Shown: positions 52,201 to 63,300 of the stretch, piece by piece
Position numbering within the stretch: the first letter of the stretch is position 1
Layout of the letters: each line of letters begins with the position of its first letter
Assembly (NCBI GenBank): GCA_020091685.1
Contig: CM034606.1
Location: 17,562,695-17,626,694, forward strand
Direction: 5' to 3'
DNA from: Lutjanus erythropterus
Taxonomy: Eukaryota > Chordata > Actinopteri > Lutjaniformes > Lutjanidae
DNA: 64,000 nucleotides
The notes under the pieces: model-generated
Told to the model about the DNA's origin: nothing
The model's input: the letters and a program-made list of their open reading frames with translations, nothing else
Database searches by the model: none
Made by a program: the position numbers and the translations under genes

Positions 52201-53595
52201 TTTGGCAGCTGAATCTAAAATCTCCTTTAACGCGTCAACAACCCAATAACCATGAAATAATATCTTAAGTTTGACTAAAACACATAACAGTGATTAAATG
52301 ATCGGTTGCCATTTTTGGTTTTGGTTTCTGATTGTTATTTCTGACTTTCATATCATAGTAAAATTCATGGAAAACAGCTGCCTAAAAGGTAAGAAATATG
52401 TCTGAACATGCAACTAGTAATCGATGCAGCTAGCCTGGTCATGCTAACAAGACGGCAGGAAGTCATTCCCTTCAGCCAGGAAATAGTCCAGGACATGAAA
52501 AAAGTATAGAATCTTTTTATTTAACTTTCTGCAAGAAAGTGAATAAGTGTATTTCCCAAAATTAAGACAGACATAAATTTATACACACCTGTGCCCATGT
52601 ATAATACATGGTATGTTTGTCCATCTAAGCCTTGGATCATGTGCACAGCCATGCGTGTGTAGTCTGTGGTCCTCCTGAACAAAAGGGGGCGTCTGTCTGA
52701 AGGCTGGACCTGCTGGGACATCAGAGGATGCCTCCTGACAAAGTTCAGCACGTCATCAGGCAGGGAGGTGGAAACGTTTATGTCCCTGGCCCTCAGAGCG
52801 TCGGTTATACACTGCAGGAATAAAAAAGCCAAAGAGGACGATGAGAGGAGGGATGATGAGCAAGTAACATGGCACAATGTGGGACATTTTTCATTCATTT
52901 GTGATAAAGTTCTCTACATAAAGACGGTTAGTGGAGGCAGAGAGGCTGTCATGAGGCTTAGTGAGATGGTCTGCAGGGAAAAAGTAAGGGATCAAGAATA
53001 AAACGCGAGCTTGCGGAGGTTTGTGTCTGTGGAAAATGCAACTTTTCACTTGGACAACAATGAGCCTGTGTGAGTTCAGCAGCCGGCTTGTGCTGACATG
53101 CGGGCGACTCAGCTCTCTCTGCACCTGACTAAGGGAACATCATCCCTTCTCTTTTTGTCCTTTTCAAACGACTTCAGCCAGCTCCTCTAAGAGGCTTTCA
53201 TGCTCCCAAGTTAAAACCCTTGACCGTTCCTGCCTTTCGTTTAATAGGAACGTTAAAATTTAAGTCCTACAAAGTGTTGAAGTGACACCACAGTGGATAA
53301 TGTCTGCTCCAGCTAACGATGCCACGGCCCTGGCTGCCGCTCTAAGCCATTGTCGCCAAAGCTACGGGCTGGAGTTAATCGCCATGGAAATGGGTTTCAG
53401 TGACATAAGCTGGTTGTGTTTTGAGCCTCATCCTTGAAGATGCCACTCATGCCCTCTATCGGTTTCCCTCCATCTTTTTCTAGCTGCTTCCTCTATCAAC
53501 ACATCTTTACTTTGGATCAGTTTTCTGGAATGAATCCTCGGAGGCCAAAGAGGAGGGTGATAATTTTTTCTGTGCTTCATCTTGTGTTCAACAGG

Positions 53596-53635
<40 letters not shown>

Positions 53636-56600
53636 ACCGTTCCAGGTCGTGGGTCAGGGATCTTGCCAGTGTATTCCTTCCACTTAGAGCCAGAGTCCTG
53701 GCTCTCCATGTAGGGTCCTTGAAAGGCCTCTTGGACTTCAGACAGAGCAAATCGACACACCGCAGATGCCTTCACGTTTTTCCTGAAGACAGCAACGCAC
53801 ACACAGAGTGAGAAAAAGACCAGAGCAGAGGCTCCGAACAATAACAGCAGTAAACCCAGTGTTGCCATAGGGACAGCAGTAGAAGTACAGTAGATCAGAC
53901 GCTCACCTAGTTGAAAAGATCAAGAGATACAAACGGGAGGAAAGCACAGGAGAGGGGAGGCGGGGTACAGCATGGTCAGAGATAGTACAAAGCTGATTAG
54001 AAGTCATACATCTCCGAGAACAGGAGGAGGGAAGGAAGAGAGAACTACAAAATGGTTTCAGAGAGGTGTAGTAGGAGGTGAGTAGGAGAGGTAGAGCTCA
54101 AGAGGAGACAACAGCACCCCAACAGAACAAAAATGCTGAGGATAATTATTGTTTGTTTATGCTTCTACCACAAACATTTCAATTTGGCTTAACATCCATT
54201 TGTGCAGAGGGCTACTTCAGAATTTCCTTACATCAAACCCCATTTTTGAACAATAACAGTATTCTTTCTGCAATAGCCATTTGGTGTACTTACATTCAGT
54301 AATTATTTGTATGCAATCAAGTGCAACTGACCCTTCCTAAGTCCCGCCCCTTTTCATCCTGTGCTCCAGTGACAGTTAGTGAGCAAGTGTGGTGCCTCGG
54401 TCAACTTTCTCTTTTCCTGTTTCCTGTATTTAGATATGCTGCGTACTCAGTTGGTCTATATTAAAAGGAAAACCAAACTTCAAAGATGGTTAAAAGGGAT
54501 TGCTGGGAGACCTGTAAAAGTGACATAAAATGCTAGCTAAGAAGCTAGCTAATCTACATCAATCATTAGCTAGCTAGTTACTTTTACAGGAAAAATAGAA
54601 AGCTGACTCAGGAACCAAGACTACTCAACTGTTATTGGAGCACAAACCAAAAAAACGGCAGGACTTAGGAAGGATCAATTATACCTCATTGATAGCAGCC
54701 TTAGTGTTACCTGTTTGGACTCTTTACACTGTGTCAGAGCTGTTTTAAATTACTGCCAATGCAAACCCAACATTTCTTACTTCCACTGCTTCACATTAAA
54801 AAGGTTTAAATGTGGAACCAATTTCTTTAAAATGCATCTAAAAAACAGTCCTTTTTGGCATTTTTTTCACCATCAAATGGAATCTGAGAGGTTTTGAAAG
54901 GAAGCAACGGAGCAAGAAGGAGTTACAGGTAACAGTCTGTACACCTCCAAATCCTCAACAACATATCCAGCCTTACTGTGCCCTGCACTGCGTCATGTGC
55001 GGTGTGAAATCAGGTCATGGTAACAATTATTTTTGACTGGCTTCCTTATTTAAACAATGTGACTTTGTTTGGCTGCACTCTAAACAGATTCACCAGTTGC
55101 CCTTCTGTTTTATTTCTGAGAAAATACCTCTTCAATGAGTGTTTGCTCTGTTATTAAACTGCACTTCCTGTTACCACTTACATTAACTCAATAGGTCACC
55201 AAATCGACCAGAACTAAAATCTTAAGGGGACAGTTTGCATTATTTAAAGTGGGGTTGTATGAGGTACTTGATTGATAGTGAGTGTATTACCTACAGTAGA
55301 TGGCAGTGGAAGTACCTCATACAACCCCACTTCAGATTATCCAAAGTTTCACTTTGAGGATTACAACTTTTTTAAGTCCATCAAAATCTGCATTTTTAAT
55401 TAATATTCTCTCTTCAAACTGCGGCAAAACTCCTCCAACCAACTTTGGTTTTTCACACTGTTTGGATAAAAAAGTTCTCGCTTTGTCTCGCCCCTCTCTT
55501 TCATCTCGTCCCTTCCCGTCTTCTTCGATTGTCTCCATGTATTGATTGCTGCCTTTCATCTCTGCTTTACTAATTTGCATTTGCATCCTCAAAGTCCCTG
55601 TCAGCTGGAGATCTTGACAACAGCCTCTCACCACTCCAAGCCAAAGATGCCGTAGAAGAGCGTGTCCTGCAGCGTGTGACCTTGCATGACGAACACGCTG
55701 CGCAGCATGTTGAAGTGGAAGTCGTACTCGGGCAGAGAACATGTCAGTCTGGCCTTTAGGAAGGACGTCCACCGCTTTTGGAGAGTTAAACGGCCTCCCC
55801 GGTCCCCCTGAGGGACGAAAGATGGAGCAGAAAGGAGAAACAGAGGAGGAGGAGGGTGAGTCATATGAGGTAAGGTTTGGATAATTGACAAAACAGACTG
55901 AACTCGGCTCAAGGTGGCACATGAGGGGAAGTGAACCTCCTAAAGAGTGCAACAGATGGCAAGGGAAAGCAATAACGATACTTTCAATAAGGTTATGGCT
56001 TCACATAACTCCCCACTGTACAGGTCTGCGAATGAGTGTGTTTTCGTCCCTCGATAGGCTGCAGCACACCAAAATGTTTAAAATGTCTTGACAGATTCCC
56101 AACGGAAAAGTCTGACTCGAGGCCACAAATCCTTTAGAAATCGAGCAGCTGGCATCATCTTGCCCTTTGATTTTAACTTTTAAATGTATTCAGCCAGCGG
56201 CAAATTGCAAATGTCACACATGCTGCTGCAAGGCATTTCTATTAAGATGAAAAAACAAATATGCTGCCAAACTTTCAAGGAGAGAACTTGTGAGCTGACT
56301 TCATTTTAAGGTGCCACAGGAGAGAACAACAAGGTTATTACACTGTACAAATGGCTCGCACTGTTCTTAACCCCTTCCTGGGCAGCTGGAAAATTAGATC
56401 ATTCACATTTTAGGCAGCAGAGGATGCTAGACAGCCTGTCTCTTCCCTGCAGTCATCCATCCCTCTCACGCCGAGCTTCACTGACTCTGCAGCCCATTCA
56501 TCAGCTACACAGTCTGCTCCTCTAATCACACTGAGGCCTTGTTACAAATGCATTCCCCATCCAGCCCCTCATCTATTATAGCACCCTCTTCTATTATCAA

Positions 56601-59600
56601 CCAACACCTCAGTCAAGCTTGTCTGATGCAAGGCTTAACTCCCACTTGCAAATCATATCCTCCTGCATATTTTTTTAGGCTGCACTCACTTTACAAACTC
56701 GAGCCACTCGTGCCACCCTGCTGTGGCTGTAGGTCGTTGTCTGCTCCTGGCTCCGCTCGGTGAAGAAGAAGTAGATCTTGTCATCATCGCCGGTGCTGCT
56801 GCCCAAACTCTCCCTCACCAGCGCAGAACCCACAAAGTCTGCCTCTGCATGGGGGAGAAAAAAATGCACTTGCTCATACTGCATTTTTTTTTCTTCTTAA
56901 TAAATTAATCAAGAAAATCTTTTCCACCTCCTGTGAAGTAATTAACAATTGACAGCGATTCCATCCATGTCTCATTTTAGGAGAGCAGCTGACATGAGCC
57001 TTTGATAACTTTAAACTGATTGCAGTAGTTGCTCTAAACAAAATATAATCTGCCTGTCTACCTCAGCTGTCTTACCAAAACATAAAACAGTAAAAAAATA
57101 AGAAAGATGCAGATAACTGTCTTTAACTGAGCGGTTGGATACTTGTAACACACAGGAAAATAATTGACAATCCCAATCCTAAAATAGTTTGCACAGATGG
57201 TGACAACAAAACGTAAAAAGAGATGTTTGCATACTTCAGTTATAATGGATCTGTTTTTTTAATGGTCGCCAATTGTCAGAGTGAAATGTACTTCAATGCC
57301 GTGATATGTGAATTCATAGCACATCTATGCTGGTCTGTTCAGTTCTGATGCTGTGTACAGGACTGCCCTCACCCCAGAAACAAAAATATGTGGAAGAGTT
57401 TATCAACACAGATGACAACAAAGCAACTTCAACTTGCAGGGGAGAGGCCTCAATGTGTTCTATGTGACTTTCAAGTGTTGTTTCAGTCATGTGTTTCTGT
57501 GTGTCGCATTTGAATTGTTTGCTTCAAGTGTCTATTAGTTGGTGATTAAGCGTGTTGCCAGCAAGCTAATGGTACTTTTCAGCAGCTCTTTTTGACATGT
57601 TTATGCTTGTATGACATCAATCAACAGACATCGTCTTGTCAAGTTGTGTACCAAAACATTCCCTGACTTTCTGAGTTTGTTGGTCAGACTTGATGGCTGG
57701 CTCACGTGAGTTTTCCCAGTCAGGAATTAATTTTTCCAATTATGAAGACACCACATGAATGCAGGATTAGACACAGCATTGCTTGTTCACTGTCTTACTT
57801 TAGCGTGTTAGCATGCTAACATTTGCTAAATAGAGCTGAACCAGCTGAGGCTGATGGGAATGTCATTAGGTTTGCGGGTATTTGGTCATAGACCAAATAA
57901 GTGGGCAAATTAAAATTTTGATCTTAAAAAGTTAAAGGATCACCTAATAATTGTAATTCATCTTAAGTGTTTGCTGTGTGGGTACCAAATGTCATTAAGA
58001 TGCATTCAATAGTTGTGGAGACATTTCACTAAGGACTGGTATTGCTAGAGGAAAAATCATCAAAGTCATTAAAATGCATTATCTGGGAACTAAATGTTTG
58101 TACAAAGTGTTCAGCAGCTGTTGAGATATTTTACTCTGGACCAAAGTGTTGAACTGACAGACTGAGACTAAAAAACAGAAAGTTGTAATTCTTTAAGAAC
58201 TAGTGGAGCGATCAGTAGCTGATGTAAGGCAAGTAAAATAATGCATTATTGATCCACTGGTGCTGATAAAGACTCAGTTTCTGAGGTGCTACCTCAGCAG
58301 ATTAGATGCTTGTTGATAAGGAGGCTTAAACCTGGTGTTAGCCAGTTGAGCTGAGACCACCTAAACATGCTAAAGGCCTTTTATCATTCCAGGAGATTTA
58401 CTCACCATTCAGCCAGCGTGTGGGGGCATCTTCTGTCTTCAATGTGGGAGATGGAGAGTTGCGGCGAATATCTGGAAAGCTCCTAAACTCATACTGGGAA
58501 GCTGTGTACATCTGCTGGTCTGGAGGGAAACCATTATATTAGCTTCTTCATTCTTTTAATAAAACTCTAAAAGTGACTGACAACTGCTGAAGGACTTACC
58601 GATGATGAGGGCAGTGTAGCCCGTCGTCGGGCCATAAGGACATTTGTCTCTGCCCTCTTCAGGCTCAGAGGACATCACAAACCTCTCCTCATCCTATATG
58701 AAACAAAACATTTGAGGTAAAAAGAAAGATATTTAGTTTGATATTGAAAACACACAGGACTACTTACAAATCATAGCTTTGTCACAGCTATGTTCACATC
58801 TATCATATTTATTCAGTAAATGGAACATGCAAACAGATTGCAGTACTATGGTAAGAAATTAAATGTGTCCTGCATTGACGTACTATGTATGCACAGAGGG
58901 GTCTGAAAGCATTAGTCCCACACATGTAGAGATGAGTCGAGTTGAACCTCTGAAGGAAGCGGATGTGATTAAAACACTCCGTCTGGAAGAGGAGGGGAAA
59001 GCCAGAAAAGTTATTATGGTGAGGGAACAAGTATCAATACGTTGGAGAGAACAATAGACAAAAAGATGAAAAGAAAGGACTGAGGGAGAAAGAATAACTA
59101 AATGCCTACCTTATTGTCTTTTCCCTTGAGCAGACACTGACGTTTCTGCTCGGGGGAGGCCTCCCACTCAATCTAACACACACCACACAACATACAGTGA
59201 GACAGAGAGAAAAAGATGGATGGTCTCATATCACTGGCTCTCATGAATTTTACTGAAATGCCACAGATCTGACAGTAGATAAACGGAGGGTAATATCTCT
59301 CTCTCTTTTTTTTTGCTTTAATAATTCATATATTAGGAATTTTGCAATCACATTTGAATTTACAGCAGGAGACAGAGGAGTGGTTGTGACTGTTATGCAC
59401 ACACACACATTCAAATTACACCTTATGACAGATACCACTGCTGTATTTACATAATTAGCATAACAGCTTAACGTCAACTTGTCACCAGGTAACAAACACA
59501 GCAGCGTGTCAGGTGAAAGAAGGTTTTCAGCTTCTGTACGTACTTAAAGGGACGGTTAACTTTAATGACATGATCCTGTAACATGCAATAGTTTGAGGAC

Positions 59601-60327
59601 TAGGCACTGATGATAGAAATTAATTTTGACATCCTCTTTATAGACATCCTCTCTATAGAAACCCATTGTTTCCAAACATACCACAGACATCAGGTTGAAA
59701 CACAGAAAAATGTGTACAAAATGATGAAAGACATATCAAATTTTGCATTTGCAAAATTGAGTTTTCGCTTCAAAAGTAGGGTAAAAACTGGCAATACCGG
59801 GTTGAGGTAGATAGTATGCTAATTACTGCATTAATTAGAAACTATTTCTGTGTCAACATGCTCCAATATGTGGATGATATTAACATAAATTCTGTATCTA
59901 TTTAGAGTTACAGTGAGAAGATACAGTACTTAGTTTTTTCTCATTAATATGTAAGTTTATGCAGCAGGATGCTCCTGTGGTGTAACTGAGTTATAGTGGA
60001 TACACTAACACACAAGCACACACAGGGGGGTGCCAGGGGAATAAATACTTTTGCCTTGAAATGAAATATTGTTGCCTGAAAAAGTTCCTGCGTCGTGGGA
60101 TGTAAATGAAACCATGGCAGAGTTAACGATATGGCAACTGAGGCACACAACAAGCAGCAACACCGAAACAAAACTCACAGCAAGAGCAGAGCTGGCTGAG
60201 ATGTCAGAGGCATTGAGAGCGAATGCAGCCCCCCGGGCCCCGACGTAGAGACGCTCCCTGTCAGCCTCCAGCAACATGGTGCTGTAGTTGACTGCAGAGG
60301 ACTGGAAACGCCTGCAGCCCTGAAGAC
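48254..60327 (-). CDS. sema4g: Semaphorin-4G, 13 exons, 5' end missing
   Basis: Single-pass membrane semaphorin. Class 4 semaphorins act as cell-surface guidance and adhesion ligands, usually through plexins. Thirteen exons joined in frame give about 852 residues: Sema domain (about 1-460), PSI domain (about 464-490), C2-type Ig-like domain with its cysteine pair near 535 and 584, proline-rich stalk, transmembrane helix about 659-685, and a tail of about 167 residues. Assignment to 4G rather than 4B, 4C, 4D or 4F rests on the tail, which matches my recollection of mammalian SEMA4G: KYSL after the membrane, an LQIVPGEG block, [11 protein letters not shown], an [13 protein letters not shown] block, and a final ESSV PDZ ligand. 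The sema-domain block [18 protein letters not shown] also fits 4G. Human SEMA4G is about 838 residues, so this protein would be somewhat longer once its N-terminus is added. All introns are GT-AG and no frame break was seen. The signal-peptide exon was not found. Which teleost co-orthologue (a or b) cannot be decided here. Confidence 0.92.
49305..49962. repeat. MITE in sema4g intron before last exon
   Basis: Left end TTAAAGGGATAGTTTGGATT and right end AACCCAAACTACCCCTTTAA are inverted; same family as 11186-11490 with a different, longer interior. It ends about 41 nt from the acceptor of the last sema4g coding exon. Confidence 0.7.
50417..50475 (-). CDS. sema4g: sema4g 59-nt exon: PSI-Ig linker
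   Basis: A short exon encoding (R)[19 protein letters not shown] plus one base. Human SEMA4G has the same element between PSI and Ig (LIQDIERGNRGCES..D), which supports the 4G assignment. Phases fit both neighbours: AG+A upstream and G+AC downstream. Acceptor cttcttcacag, donor GATG|gtatgc. Confidence 0.93.
50862..51140 (+). mobile_element. L2/Maui-like LINE reverse transcriptase fragment
   Basis: Plus-strand translation gives [20 protein letters not shown], the VPQGS.L.P.LF..YM.PLG block of an L2-type reverse transcriptase. Further on, in another frame, it gives [16 protein letters not shown], a stop, then SKTEII, matching the I..W...N.L.LN..KTE block. Frame changes and a stop show it is dead. 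It lies antisense in the sema4g intron between the 50417-50475 and PSI exons. Confidence 0.7.
51656..51810 (-). CDS. sema4g: sema4g exon: PSI domain
   Basis: A 155-nt exon encoding [19 protein letters not shown] (end of the Sema fold), then [20 protein letters not shown] with further cysteines, which is the cysteine-rich PSI module (C..Y..C.DC..ARDP.C.W). It enters in phase 0 and leaves AG, which pairs with the A of the next exon to make Arg. The first codon is ATG, but it is internal: the preceding exon joins it in phase 0. Confidence 0.96.
51892..52007 (-). CDS. sema4g: sema4g exon: Sema domain end
   Basis: A 116-nt exon that completes D and continues [20 protein letters not shown], then [18 protein letters not shown]. 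It matches the final blade (DG..HKAV.....HIIEE.QVF.....V.N..IS). It ends CAG|gtagcg in phase 0; acceptor cccactcag. Confidence 0.95.
52589..52811 (-). CDS. sema4g: sema4g exon: Sema domain
   Basis: A 223-nt exon, phase 0 in and one base out. It encodes [20 protein letters not shown], then [17 protein letters not shown], a [16 protein letters not shown] block and YHVLYMGT. The LP..VL.F...HPLM....P...RPLL and YT.........Y.VL..GT patterns are standard for class 4. Sequon NVS is present. Acceptor ttcctgcag, donor ACAG|gtgtgt. Confidence 0.95.
53597..53633. repeat. (TG)n/(CA)n at a sema4g 5' splice site
   Basis: About 18 dinucleotide units. In the sema4g transcript the intron begins gtaaa and then runs as (CA)n, so the repeat starts within about 5 nt of the splice junction at 53638. 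Confidence 0.95.
53638..53782 (-). CDS. sema4g: sema4g exon: Sema domain
   Basis: A 145-nt exon that completes W and continues [20 protein letters not shown], then [20 protein letters not shown] and IPDPRPGT. The SAVCR....I...F.GPY and P.PRPG motifs are diagnostic of the last part of the Sema propeller. It ends ACG|gtaaac in phase 0, and the intron continues directly into a (CA)n run at 53597-53633. Confidence 0.95.
55222..55348. repeat. Short foldback MITE in sema4g intron
   Basis: GTGGGGTTGTATGAGGTACT at about 55248 is inverted as AGTACCTCATACAACCCCAC at 55311, within outer TTAAGGGGACAGTTTG-type ends. It is an internally deleted member of the family at 11186 and 49305. Confidence 0.75.
55632..55807 (-). 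CDS. sema4g: sema4g exon: Sema domain
   Basis: A 176-nt exon in phase 0, leaving two bases (TG). It encodes [20 protein letters not shown], then [20 protein letters not shown] and a segment ending FYGIFGLEW. The G..GG...LQK.WT.FLKARL.C block is among the most conserved in semaphorins. Acceptor cgtccctcag, donor GAGTG|gtgaga. Confidence 0.95.
56690..56844 (-). CDS. sema4g: sema4g exon: Sema domain
   Basis: A 155-nt exon that completes E and continues [27 protein letters not shown] and [11 protein letters not shown]. The GDDDK.Y.FF.E and RVARVCK motifs are hallmarks of the Sema domain. It ends AAA|gtgagt in phase 0. A second AG six bases into the exon (GAGGCAG|AC) is a possible NAGNAG-like alternative acceptor that would drop two residues (Glu-Ala) without a frameshift. 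Confidence 0.95.
57790..58165 (+). repeat. Teleost middle-repeat in sema4g intron
   Basis: Has GCGTGTTAGCATGCTAACAT, GAGGCTGATGGGAATGTCAT, TTTGGTCATAGACCAAATAA and ATAGTTGTGGAGACATTTCA in the order of the fragments at 26.3, 27.4 and 43.2 kb. Confidence 0.75.
58406..58519 (-). CDS. sema4g: sema4g exon: Sema domain
   Basis: A 114-nt exon. With the upstream G it starts [20 protein letters not shown] and ends with TRWLN plus one base. The LYTAT.Y.F....P.I.R pattern followed by LRTE....WLN is standard for class 4 Sema domains. Acceptor ccctccag, donor AATG|gtgagt. Confidence 0.94.
58600..58693 (-). CDS. sema4g: sema4g exon: Sema domain
   Basis: A 94-nt exon entering in phase 0 and leaving one base (G). 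It encodes [20 protein letters not shown] followed by [11 protein letters not shown]. The KCPY..P..G.T.L.I block is the conserved blade-2 signature of class 4 semaphorins. Acceptor gtttcatatag, donor ATCG|gtaagt. Confidence 0.94.
58884..58982 (-). CDS. sema4g: sema4g exon: Sema domain
   Basis: A 99-nt exon, phase 0/0, encoding [19 protein letters not shown] then [14 protein letters not shown]. This is the conserved C.N..R.L...N.THLY.CGT.AF.P.C motif of the Sema propeller, with the sequon NST. Acceptor cctcttccag. The donor is ATA|gtacgt, which departs from consensus at the last exon base (A instead of G). Confidence 0.95.
59110..59172 (-). CDS. sema4g: sema4g exon: Sema domain
   Basis: A 63-nt exon, phase 0 at both ends, encoding [20 protein letters not shown] plus K. 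The family has the equivalent I.WEASPE...C..KGK.N block after the first blade. Acceptor tgtgttag, donor AAG|gtaggc. Confidence 0.92.
60179..60327 (-). CDS. sema4g: sema4g exon: N-terminal Sema domain
   Basis: Most upstream exon found. It reads [19 protein letters not shown], then an [16 protein letters not shown] block, which is the first beta-blade region of class 4 Sema domains (NYST...LLVGARGA). Two N-glycosylation sequons (NYS, NAS) are visible. It ends GCT|gtgagt in phase 0. The acceptor is either the first AG after the pyrimidine tract (exon starts at 60327, needs one base from upstream) or the AG 8 nt further in (exon starts at 60319, phase 0). I prefer 60327 because the first AG after the tract is normally used. 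The ATG inside the exon is not the start, since conserved domain sequence precedes it. Confidence 0.9.
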
Positions 60328-63300
60328 CTGGAGAGGAAGGGGAGAAGAACTGGTTGTTAATGAAGGTGACCTTTTGTAACCTGACTGCCTCTGCTACACC
60401 TATTTAGCAAACGAGCTCCTAATGTTTTTAAAAAATGAAGGATCAATGCACACATGCTCTTTTGTGTCTGAATCAGCAATGTGATATGCAGTGTAACCGT
60501 CATTTCAATGGAGGATGGGTGAAATTTTAGAAATGACACACTCATAATCATCAGGGGGAGCACAAATGATGACGATAATCCAGTTTAACCTTCTTTTGTT
60601 GCTGTCCTTCCTCAGAATGCGCCTGATTCATTTGCGTGGCTACACACATTATGCTGCTGCTATTGATTATAACTCTGTCTCTATGGGAACAAATAACACT
60701 TTTCAGGAAAAAAGCATCGTCTATTCAGTCATATTTTCTAAAATATTCCAGGAATTGACTCATTTATCCTCCATAGTACCACTGGACTGATCGCTGTATT
60801 GTCTGAATCCACACACGTACAGACCCTAATGTAATTTGGATTTTTATGTGATATGTTGAACAAAAATAATTTTAAAAATCAACACAACACATCTCCCTGC
60901 AGGCCTTGAGAAAGCCCTCAAATGTGCATAAAGTTGTTTCCATCAGGGTGGGGCATGTAGAAAAGCAGAAGAGTGAGCACTTTTTCAATCAGACCTGACA
61001 GTATGAGAATAAAGGGAGGAATAGAAATCTCTTCATCTTCTGTGATGGATTTCTCGCCGTATGATTGTCGAACGTCGGTGCAGAGAGGTAAGAGGGCCTC
61101 GCTCTTTGAATCTGAGAGACGCGCTTGAAAATCTGAGATTCTTTTTTTAGAGCAATGGAGAAGTTTTCTTCTATTAAACTCGACTATACTGTAGCTGCAC
61201 AGAATTGGATCTTTTCATGTGACTTCACAGTTCCGCATGTGTAGTCAGAAATCAGAAAAATACACAATAACTACCAAAATGGGAAAAGCACAATGCAACA
61301 TCAATGGTTGCTTTTTGACTGTAGTAGTGTTTTAGGATAGATATTTCCTTTAAGACTGTTTATCTACTGATTTTCTCTTGTTCATTTTAGTGCTGAAATT
61401 ATTACTAAATTATTGATTAGTTGATAGACAGAATTACCAACAATTTATTTTGATGAGCTAAAGTCATTTACCAAGCAAAAATGGCCCGAAAAGTTCTGTT
61501 TCCACCCTATCAAATGTTAGGATTTTCCAGTTTTTGGTTGTTTTATATCATCAGAGATCAATGAACCACACCAGAGTGTACAGCCACATCACTGGCTTTG
61601 TGCGGCTTTACTTAGCAACAGCCATGCTTTTGAGCTGAATGTTAACGATAGCAAGGTGACATGCTCACAATGGCAAGTCTAATAAGCTTCTAATAAGCTT
61701 CTAGACACATTTGGATAGACCCACAACCAATCAGAGCATATGACGTCGCTCTGAGCAACACATGCAAGTTGAGGTGGTGCTTAGTCTGTTTTCAAGTGGG
61801 AATAAAAGGGCGGCTTGGTAACAAACTTTCTAAAATTACAGCCAAACAGCATGCTAAAATGTGTTTCTGAAAACATTTGAGAAAGGAAACAGATTCATAA
61901 GCCTGGTGTGTTTGGTTTGAAATATATGACTTTTCAAATCTGGGCCGGTCACGCTCCTCTGTCAATCATCACATCAAACCCGCCTCATGTTAAATCAAAC
62001 ATGGTTGTGACTGGCCTGACAAGAGCCAGGACAAATGGAAATCTTTCTGAACAGGTCGTGGCCAGACATATCTGCCAGAAATGCTTGGTGATCTTTACCA
62101 CATCTCATGACAGTTCCTAAAAATCAAATATATCAGTCTGGATACTAAAAGATGTCAGTGGAGTGAACAACAGACTATCTCCATAACCATTTCCATACTG
62201 TAGCTCACTGCTACAGTGGCCAAAATGACACAACTGTCTGCTTTCCTCTGTTTAATACATAGCTATATACAGCGCTGACCAGAAATGAAATTGCATCTCC
62301 ACTATGTACAATAAAAGCCAAGGGATTATGCTTATCCTGCACAGCTCTGCTGAGGAAGAAGAAGATAATGAAAAGAGGCCCAACACAACATCAGATTTCA
62401 GAGATCCTCTTAGACTTAACGTGATTTTTTTCTGGTTCAAGGTTTTTGTGCTTTGTGTATATGTTCCCTGTCCAGTTTTCCAGGCTATATCGGGATGCAT
62501 CTGTTTGACAGGACAAGATACTAATGAGGTTCATTCATACAAACACTCAGCAAAGACACACACATACACAGACACACACACACACACACACACACACTTA
62601 CAAGACATGTCATGAAATCGCTGAAGTCATGAGAGGCCGGAGAGTTATGTAACTTCTAAACATACGATCCATCAGGACTCCACTTAGCTTAGGTAAACAT
62701 GACACCACTGTCAACACACACACGTCAGAGGCACAGAGAACCTCTAGGCATGTTATAACCACAACAACATCTCCTCAAGACAACTGTGACGTGAGCAACA
62801 CTGTTTTCCTTTGTGGAAAAATTACAGCAAAGTGGTAATTAAACATCTAATTAAAACATCTGACGTGACTAATGCTGAGCAGGTTTTACTATCAGCATTT
62901 ACGGCAGCTTTCATGCCCTCTGAGGCAGTGCCCGAAGTGTCAGACTTCCTGCATCCTCAGCCAATCCACTTCCCCCTGAAGACTGCATGGTTATCAAGTG
63001 AGCTGTCATTAAGATTCCTATCAGCTGCTGCAAAACACAATCCACTCTGCTTTCTTCAGCAGCAGCAGCAGCAGTCAGTTCCCATCCTAGACTGCTCCTG
63101 GGTGATCAGGTGTCTACTTTTCCTCCCTCATTCTCAGCAGGAAGAGTATTACCTGTATGGGATTTTCGGAACAATAACTTCTCCTACGTGATGTGAGTGT
63201 GTCATTGTGGCGAGGAAGACAATGCAATATAGCAGAGACAATGCCTCAGCTTCCGTGGTGTAATCTGAGCATTAGGACATACAATGCCTGACAGTTGGAG

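Noticed and set aside
48254..60327. Assignment of the semaphorin to 4C, 4B, 4D or 4F
   Set aside because: The tail blocks ([29 protein letters not shown]) and the PSI-Ig linker LIQDI..GN.GC fit SEMA4G best; 4C shares only the ESSV-type end and a looser pattern.
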